Part shown: positions 58,880 through 64,000 of the stretch, piece by piece
Numbering within the stretch: position 1 is the stretch's first letter
Layout of the letters: each line of letters opens with the position of its first letter
Assembly: GCF_009760405.1 (NCBI RefSeq)
Contig: NZ_WRPP01000004.1
Span: 248,001 to 312,000 of the forward strand
Length of the DNA: 64,000 nt
Reading direction: 5' to 3'
Source: Nocardia terrae
GTDB lineage: Bacteria; Actinomycetota; Actinomycetes; Mycobacteriales; Mycobacteriaceae
The notes under the pieces: generated by a model
The model's input: the letters and a program-made list of their open reading frames with translations, nothing else
Told to the model about the DNA's origin: nothing
Databases searched by the model: none
Translations under genes and position numbers: made by a program

Positions 58880-59584
58880 TCAGCTGCCGAGGTACTGGTG
58901 CAGGGCGTCGGCGATGATCGTGCTGATCGATCCGGTCGAGCTGAGTTGGCCGTCGGCGGAACCGAGGCCGTTGTTGCCGAGGCTGCCCAGCAGGTCCTCA
59001 CCCACGGTGTTGGCGCGAGCGGTGAAGCACGCGGTCAGGTTCGGGAGCTCGTTGCTGACGCCGACCGTGCCCGCAACCCCGATGCCACCGCTGGTGACCT
59101 GCTGGCCGGGCGAAAGGCTGGTGGGGACCGGGTAGGTGATGGTGTAGGTCAGCGGGTTGCCGGAGTTCACGAACCAGCCCGAGTTGGTGACCTTCCAGCC
59201 GCCGGCGTTCGGCTCCGGGGTGACGTCCTCGGTGCGCTCGCCGCCCACCGCGTGGAAGGCGGTGATGGTGGCCTTGGTCGGCGCGGCGAAACCCGACGGC
59301 GGGAAGTCGGTGATGGTGTTGACGTACGGGTTGCCGATGCCGGTGGTGCCGATGACGATCTTGTAGGTCACCGTGGTGCCGACGCCGATGGAGTCCAGAT
59401 TGGCGGACTTGTCGTAGGTCATCGTGATGCCGAGGGTGCTGATGTCGTTCTTGGTCGCATGCGAGCTGATGGCACAAGTCGAATCCGCCGACGCCGCACC
59501 GGTTTCCAGAGTGGTGACGCTGAGACCCGCGCAAACCAACGCGGCCGACGAGATGATCGCGGCCGCACGGCGATTACGGAACAT
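58880..59584 (-). CDS. secreted hypothetical protein
   Basis: A 234-residue exported protein. The signal peptide (RNRRAAAIISSAALVCAGLSVTTLETGAASA) is followed by a beta-rich mature part with conserved pairs of cysteine (STCAISS near the start, LTACFTA later). The middle contains GVGTTVTYKIVIGTTGIGNPYVNTITDFPPSGF, reminiscent of an immunoglobulin-like DUF11-type fold. GGAGGAG lies eight bases before the ATG. The C-terminus is serine/glycine-rich. No assigned function. It lies upstream of the Ag85-like gene and may share its transcript. Confidence 0.75.
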   Translation of the reverse strand: MFRNRRAAAIISSAALVCAGLSVTTLETGAASADSTCAISSHATKNDISTLGITMTYDKSANLDSIGVGTTVTYKIVIGTTGIGNPYVNTITDFPPSGFAAPTKATITAFHAVGGERTEDVTPEPNAGGWKVTNSGWFVNSGNPLTYTITYPVPTSLSPGQQVTSGGIGVAGTVGVSNELPNLTACFTARANTVGEDLLGSLGNNGLGSADGQLSSTGSISTIIADALHQYLGS

Positions 59585-59778
59585 TATTTCTCCTCCAAGT
59601 GTCCCGGCAGGTTCGCGGGACCGTTCCAGACTTACCGAGCGCTGCGGACGACTCGGAGGTTCTGACTCCACACGGGGACTAAGTAAACAGGTGTAACTGG
59701 TCTCGTGTCCAGGGTTTCGGAAAATCGCCCACAGCAACTGACTAGCACACGTTTCAGACCCTACTGGCGGGTTTTCCA

Positions 59779-59820
59779 GAAAAAACAAAAGACGCCCCCG
59801 GACCGAAGTCCGGGAGCGTC
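59779..59820 (-). terminator. intrinsic terminator of the gltBD operon
   Basis: GACGCTCCCGGAC-TTCG-GTCCGGGGGCGTC on the transcript strand (13-base stem, one mismatch) is followed by TTTTGTTTTTT, a textbook intrinsic terminator, just after the gltD stop. Confidence 0.9.
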
Positions 59821-59834
59821 CTGTCGTTTTCAGC

Positions 59835-61304
59835 TCAGCGCTGGGCGACCATGGTCGGGGTGATCGGGGACGGCAGCGCCGTCTCACCCTCCAGGTACTT
59901 GTCCACCGCGGCGGCCGCGGCGCGGCCCTCGGCGATGGCCCACACGATCAGCGACTGACCGCGACCCATGTCACCGGCGACGAAGACACCGGGAACCGTA
60001 GTGGCCCAGTCCTTGTCGCGCATGACATTGCCGCGCTGGTCGTAGCCCACGCCCAGGCCCTCGAGCAGACCGTTCTTCTGCGGTCCGACGAAGCCCATGG
60101 CCAGCAGCACCAGATCGGCCTCGAGGGTGAAGTCGGTGCCCTCGACCTTCTCGAAGCGGCCGTTGACCATCGTCACCTCGTGCGCCTGCAGGCCGGTGAC
60201 CTTGCCGTCCGCACCGATGAAACGCTCGGTGTTGACAGAGAACACGCGCTCGCCGCCCTCCTCGTGAGCCGAGGAGACGCGGTACATGAGCGGGTAGGTC
60301 GGCCACGGGGTCGACGCGGCACGCTCCTCCGGCGGACGCGGCATGATCTCGAACTGGTGGACCGACTCCGCGCCCTGACGGTGCGAGGTGCCCAGGCAGT
60401 CCGCGCCGGTGTCACCGCCACCGATGATGACGACCTTCTTGCCGCGCGCGTTGATGCGCGGCAGGCCGTTCTCGTCGGCGATCGGGTCGCCCAACTGCAC
60501 CCGGTTGGCCAGCGGCAGGAACTCCATGGCCTGGTGGATGCCGTCCAGGTCGCGACCCGGGATCGGCAGGTCACGGGCGATGGTGGCACCGCCCGCCAGC
60601 ACGACCGCGTCGAACTGCTCGCGCAGCTGCGCGGCGGTGATGTCCACGCCCACGTTCACGCCGGTCTTGAAGATGGTGCCCTCGGCCTCCATCTGCGCCA
60701 GACGGCGGTCGATGACCCGCTTCTCCATCTTGAATTCCGGGATGCCGTAGCGCAGCAGGCCGCCGATGCGGTCGTCACGCTCGAACACGGTCACGGTGTG
60801 GCCCGCGCGGGTCAGCTGCTGGGCAGCGGCCAGGCCGGCGGGGCCGGAACCGACGACGGCAATGCGCTTGCCGGTCAGGCGGGTCGGGTAGACCGGGGTC
60901 ACCCAGCCCTCGTCGAAACCGTTCTCGATGATCTCGACCTCGACCTGCTTGATGGTCACCGGATCCTGGTTGATGCCCAGGACGCAGGACGCCTCGCACG
61001 GAGCCGGGCACAGGCGGCCGGTGAACTCCGGGAAGTTGTTGGTCGCGTGCAGGCGGTCGAAGCCTTCCTTCCACGCGCCCTTGTAGACCTGGTCGTTCCA
61101 CTCGGGAATCAGGTTCCCCAGCGGGCAGCCGTTGTGGCAGAACGGAATACCGCAGTCCATACAACGGCTGGCCTGGGTCTGGAGAGTCTCGTGGGAGAAC
61201 TTCTCCTCGTAGACCTCTTTCCAGTCGAGCAGGCGAAGCGGAACCGGACGGCGCTTCGGCAGTTCCCGGCTGGTGTGCTTCAGGAAGCCTTGTGCGTCAC
61301 CCAT
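59835..61304 (-). CDS. gltD: glutamate synthase small subunit
   Basis: The NADPH-binding flavoprotein subunit of glutamate synthase (GOGAT), 489 residues, which supplies electrons to GltB. The N-terminal cysteine clusters for two [4Fe-4S] centres are in CMDCGIPFCHNGCPLGN and LCPAPCEASC. The FAD motif VGSGPAGLAAAQQL and the NADPH motif GGGDTGADC follow, and the C-terminus has the second FAD contact (GVFVAGDMGRGQSL). It lies 71 bases after gltB in the same direction, with the operon terminator following. The orthologue is Rv3858c. Confidence 0.97.
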   Translation of the reverse strand: MGDAQGFLKHTSRELPKRRPVPLRLLDWKEVYEEKFSHETLQTQASRCMDCGIPFCHNGCPLGNLIPEWNDQVYKGAWKEGFDRLHATNNFPEFTGRLCPAPCEASCVLGINQDPVTIKQVEVEIIENGFDEGWVTPVYPTRLTGKRIAVVGSGPAGLAAAQQLTRAGHTVTVFERDDRIGGLLRYGIPEFKMEKRVIDRRLAQMEAEGTIFKTGVNVGVDITAAQLREQFDAVVLAGGATIARDLPIPGRDLDGIHQAMEFLPLANRVQLGDPIADENGLPRINARGKKVVIIGGGDTGADCLGTSHRQGAESVHQFEIMPRPPEERAASTPWPTYPLMYRVSSAHEEGGERVFSVNTERFIGADGKVTGLQAHEVTMVNGRFEKVEGTDFTLEADLVLLAMGFVGPQKNGLLEGLGVGYDQRGNVMRDKDWATTVPGVFVAGDMGRGQSLIVWAIAEGRAAAAAVDKYLEGETALPSPITPTMVAQR

Positions 61305-61375
61305 TTACGAACTCCTGACTAATGCGCTGCGCGCACGGAACATCAAAGGTGCCGCATTGCACCGAGTAGGTGAGG

Positions 61376-64000
61376 TCAGCCACGAGCCGCCTCCATGATC
61401 GCTTCATCCACGTTCCGACCGGCCTTCTCGGCCTCGGAGATGGCGAGCAGGACCTTCTTGTAGTCGCGCGGCATGACCTTCACGAACTTGGTCACCTGCT
61501 GCGCCCAGTCGCCCAGGATGCGTTCCGCCACAGCCGAACCGGTCTCGGCGCGGTGCTGCTCGACGATGTCCTTCAGCGTCTGCGCGTCCTCGGCCGACAG
61601 CTGCTCGAGATCGACCAGCTCGGTGTTGAGGTTGGCCTCGAAGGTGCCGTTCGGGTTGTAGACGTAGGCGATACCGCCCGACATACCGGCGCCGAAGTTG
61701 CGGCCGGTCTCGCCGAGCACGACCACACGACCACCGGTCATGTACTCGCAGGCGTGGTCGCCCACACCCTCGACGACCGCGGTGGCGCCCGAGTTGCGGA
61801 CACCGAAGCGCTCGCCCGCGACACCGCGGATGAAGGCCTGGCCCGAGGTCGCGCCGAACAGGATCACGTTGCCCGCGATGATGTTCTGCTCCGCCACGTA
61901 CGCCGCGGGCGCGTCGGCCGACGGGCGCACGATGATGCGACCGCCCGAAAGGCCCTTGCCCACATAGTCGTTGGCGTCGCCGGAGACCCGCAGGGTGATA
62001 CCGGCCGGGACGAACGCACCGAACGAGTTACCGGCGGAACCGGTGAACGTGATGTCGATGGTGTTGTCCGGCAGGCCGACTCCGCCGTACAGCTTGGTGA
62101 CCTCGTGGCCGAGCATGGTGCCGACCGTGCGGTTCACGTTGGTGATCTTGGTTTCGATCTTGACCGGCTTGCCCCGCTCCAGCGCGTCCGCGGCCTCGGC
62201 GATGAGCTTGTTGTCCAGCGCCTTGTCCAGGCCGTGGTCCTGGTCCTTGGTGCGACGGCGGTCCTGGAACATGAACGCGGTCTCGACGTCGTCCAGGATG
62301 GGCGACAGGTCGAGCTTGGCGGCCTTCCAGTGCGACTTGGCGGCGGTGGTGTCGAGCAGGTCGACGCGGCCGATGGCCTCGTCGAGCGTGCGCAGACCCA
62401 GCGACGCCAGCAGCTCGCGGACCTCCTCGGCGATGTAGAGCATGAAGTTCTCGACGAACTCCGGCTTACCCGTGAACCGCTCGCGCAGCACCGGGTTCTG
62501 CGTCGCGACGCCGACCGGACAGGTGTCGAGGTGGCACACGCGCATCATGATGCAGCCCGAGACCACCAGCGGAGCGGTCGCGAAACCGTACTCCTCGGCG
62601 CCCAGCAGCGCGGCGATCATGACGTCGCGGCCGGTCTTCATCTGGCCGTCGACCTGCACCACGATGCGGTCGCGCAGACCGTTGAGCAGCAGGGTCTGCT
62701 GGGTCTCGGCCAGGCCGAGCTCCCAGGGGCCACCCGCGTGCTTCAACGAGGTCAGCGGCGAAGCGCCGGTGCCACCGTCGTGACCGGAGATCAGCACCAC
62801 GTCGGCGTGCGCCTTGGAGACGCCCGCGGCGACGGTGCCGACGCCCGGCTCCGCGACCAGTTTCACGTGAATCCGCGCCTGCGGGTTCGCGTTCTTCAGG
62901 TCGTGGATCAGCTGCGCCAGATCCTCGATCGAGTAGATGTCGTGGTGCGGCGGCGGGGAGATCAGGCCGACGCCGGGCGTCGAGTGCCGGACCTCGGCGA
63001 CCCACGGGTACACCTTGTGCGCCGGAAGCTGGCCGCCCTCACCGGGCTTCGCGCCCTGCGCCATCTTGATCTGGATGTCGGTGCAGTTGGTCAGGTAGTG
63101 CGCGGTCACACCGAAGCGACCCGAGGCCACCTGCTTGATCGCGGACCGACGCCAGTCGCCGTTCTCCTCCGGTTCGAAGCGCGCCGGGTGCTCGCCGCCC
63201 TCACCGGAGTTCGAGCGACCGCCCAGGCGGTTCATCGCGATGGCCAGGGTCTCGTGCGCCTCGGCCGAGATCGAGCCGTAAGACATCGCGCCGGTGGAGA
63301 AGCGCTTCACGATCTCCGACGCGGGCTCGACCTCGTCGATCGGGATCGGGTTGCGGCCCTGCGACTTGAACTTGAACAGACCACGCAGCGAGGCCAAGCG
63401 CTCCGACTGGTCGTCGACCAGCTTGGTGTACTCCTTGAAGACCTTGTACTGGCCCGAGCGGGTGGCGTGCTGCAGCTTGAACACCGTGTCCGGGTTGAAC
63501 AGGTGGTACTCGCCCTCACGCCGCCACTGGTACTCGCCGCCGATCTCGAGCTCGCGGTGCGCGCGCTCGTTGCGGTTCTCCAGGAACGCGATCCGGTGCC
63601 GCTGCGCGACCTCGTCGGCGATGTCGTCGAGGCCGATGCCGTCCAGCGGCGAGCGCAGACCGGTGAAGTACTCGTCGACGAGCTCCTGCGCCAGGCCGAC
63701 GACCTGGAACAGCTGCGCGCCACGGTAGGAGGCGATGGTGGAGATGCCCATCTTGGACATCACCTTCAGCACGCCCTTGCCGGCCGCCTTGTTGTAGTTG
63801 TAGACGGCCTTCTTGAAGTCGGCCGCGTGATCGCCGGTGCTGCCCGGGATCTGCAGCGTGCCGCGCTCGAGCATGTCCTCGATGGACTCGAAGGCCATGT
63901 ACGGGTTGATGGCCGCCGCGCCGAAGCCGACCAGCATGGCCATGTGGTGCACCTCGCGGGCGTCACCGGCCTCCACGACCAGGCCGACCTTGGTGCGGGT
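61376..64000 (-). CDS. gltB: glutamate synthase large subunit (5' part outside window)
   Basis: The C-terminal part (about 874 residues) of the large GOGAT subunit, which uses glutamine and 2-oxoglutarate. Visible are the end of the central domain, the FMN-binding synthase barrel (GEGGEHPARFEP, GAKPGEGGQLP, ISPPPHHDIYSIEDL, GHDGGTGASP), the [3Fe-4S] cysteines in CIMMRVCHLDTCPVG, and the C-terminal beta-helix domain with GSAGNSFGAF and SGGIAYVYN. The glutaminase domain lies beyond the window; the frame is open to the last base. It forms an operon with gltD. Confidence 0.97.
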   Translation of the reverse strand, partial: TRTKVGLVVEAGDAREVHHMAMLVGFGAAAINPYMAFESIEDMLERGTLQIPGSTGDHAADFKKAVYNYNKAAGKGVLKVMSKMGISTIASYRGAQLFQVVGLAQELVDEYFTGLRSPLDGIGLDDIADEVAQRHRIAFLENRNERAHRELEIGGEYQWRREGEYHLFNPDTVFKLQHATRSGQYKVFKEYTKLVDDQSERLASLRGLFKFKSQGRNPIPIDEVEPASEIVKRFSTGAMSYGSISAEAHETLAIAMNRLGGRSNSGEGGEHPARFEPEENGDWRRSAIKQVASGRFGVTAHYLTNCTDIQIKMAQGAKPGEGGQLPAHKVYPWVAEVRHSTPGVGLISPPPHHDIYSIEDLAQLIHDLKNANPQARIHVKLVAEPGVGTVAAGVSKAHADVVLISGHDGGTGASPLTSLKHAGGPWELGLAETQQTLLLNGLRDRIVVQVDGQMKTGRDVMIAALLGAEEYGFATAPLVVSGCIMMRVCHLDTCPVGVATQNPVLRERFTGKPEFVENFMLYIAEEVRELLASLGLRTLDEAIGRVDLLDTTAAKSHWKAAKLDLSPILDDVETAFMFQDRRRTKDQDHGLDKALDNKLIAEAADALERGKPVKIETKITNVNRTVGTMLGHEVTKLYGGVGLPDNTIDITFTGSAGNSFGAFVPAGITLRVSGDANDYVGKGLSGGRIIVRPSADAPAAYVAEQNIIAGNVILFGATSGQAFIRGVAGERFGVRNSGATAVVEGVGDHACEYMTGGRVVVLGETGRNFGAGMSGGIAYVYNPNGTFEANLNTELVDLEQLSAEDAQTLKDIVEQHRAETGSAVAERILGDWAQQVTKFVKVMPRDYKKVLLAISEAEKAGRNVDEAIMEAARG

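Noticed and set aside
1..64000. CRISPR arrays, transposases, prophage genes, tRNA or rRNA genes
   Set aside because: No regular spacer-repeat series, no transposase or integrase family signature and no recognisable RNA gene was seen on either strand.

Overview
The window is high-GC actinobacterial DNA from a mycolic-acid-containing bacterium, most probably Nocardia. The evidence is a PE-PPE-EspG cassette, an antigen-85-like esterase, a cutinase, LysX, F420-type and iron (IdeR)-type regulation, and gene order. From the PlsC-type acyltransferase to gltB, many genes occur in the order I recall for the Mycobacterium tuberculosis stretch Rv3814c-Rv3859c: acyltransferase, Rieske protein, serS, septum-formation protein, metallopeptidase, phosphoglycerate mutase, pheA, DUF2470 protein, LCP protein, bfrB, glpQ1, a DUF4328 membrane protein, sodA, the Rv3847 homologue, gltD and gltB. 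This part of the M. tuberculosis chromosome lies close to oriC. Lineage-specific genes are inserted between these blocks.

Layout. 1-5.9 kb: 3' end of a peptide-type ABC solute-binding protein, a membrane protein, proline iminopeptidase with an S51 peptidase, then an XRE/DUF5753 regulator with two DUF397 genes and two divergent small genes. 5.9-9.6 kb: PlsC acyltransferase, an exported protein, a metallo-beta-lactamase/Rieske fusion and a BP74-like protein. 9.7-18.4 kb: MauE-thioredoxin fusion, YdcZ-type exporter, an MFS gene with no ordinary start codon, a GGDEF-EAL protein, serS and a GMC oxidoreductase. 18.6-24.6 kb: septum-formation protein, zinc peptidase, PE-PPE-EspG, phosphoglycerate mutase and pheA. 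24.7-32.2 kb: iron block (IdeR box, DUF2470 protein, ferritin with two weak IdeR-like boxes), CPBP protease, LCP ligase, glpQ and rhodanese. 32.2-39.6 kb: DnaA-box-like cluster, msrA, sodA, a manganese riboswitch with a Gdt1-type transporter, an SDR-TetR operon, a second SDR and cspA. 39.6-47.9 kb: htpG, RecB-like nuclease, a YcnI-CopC-CopD copper cassette and an SRPBCC protein behind a KstR-like operator. 47.9-55.2 kb: a transmembrane Ser/Thr kinase, a deazaflavin-dependent reductase, RraA, an S4 protein and LysX. 55.3-64 kb: small membrane protein, histidine phosphatase, secreted proteins, cutinase, Ag85-like esterase, and gltD with partial gltB.

Themes. Metal homeostasis recurs: iron storage under IdeR-like sites, a SodA that probably uses manganese (Gln145) two genes upstream of a Mn-riboswitch-controlled exporter, and copper handling. 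Oxidative-damage repair (MsrA, SodA, a thioredoxin-like fusion) and cell-envelope work (LCP, LysX, mycolyltransferase-like esterase, cutinase, PlsC, septum protein) make up much of the rest. I found no CRISPR array, insertion sequence, prophage, tRNA or rRNA. I see no clear new multi-gene system. The least explained items are the BP74-like protein, the transmembrane DFN-type kinase, the PE-PPE-EspG insertion with its altered PPE motif, the start-less MFS gene and the DnaA-box cluster.
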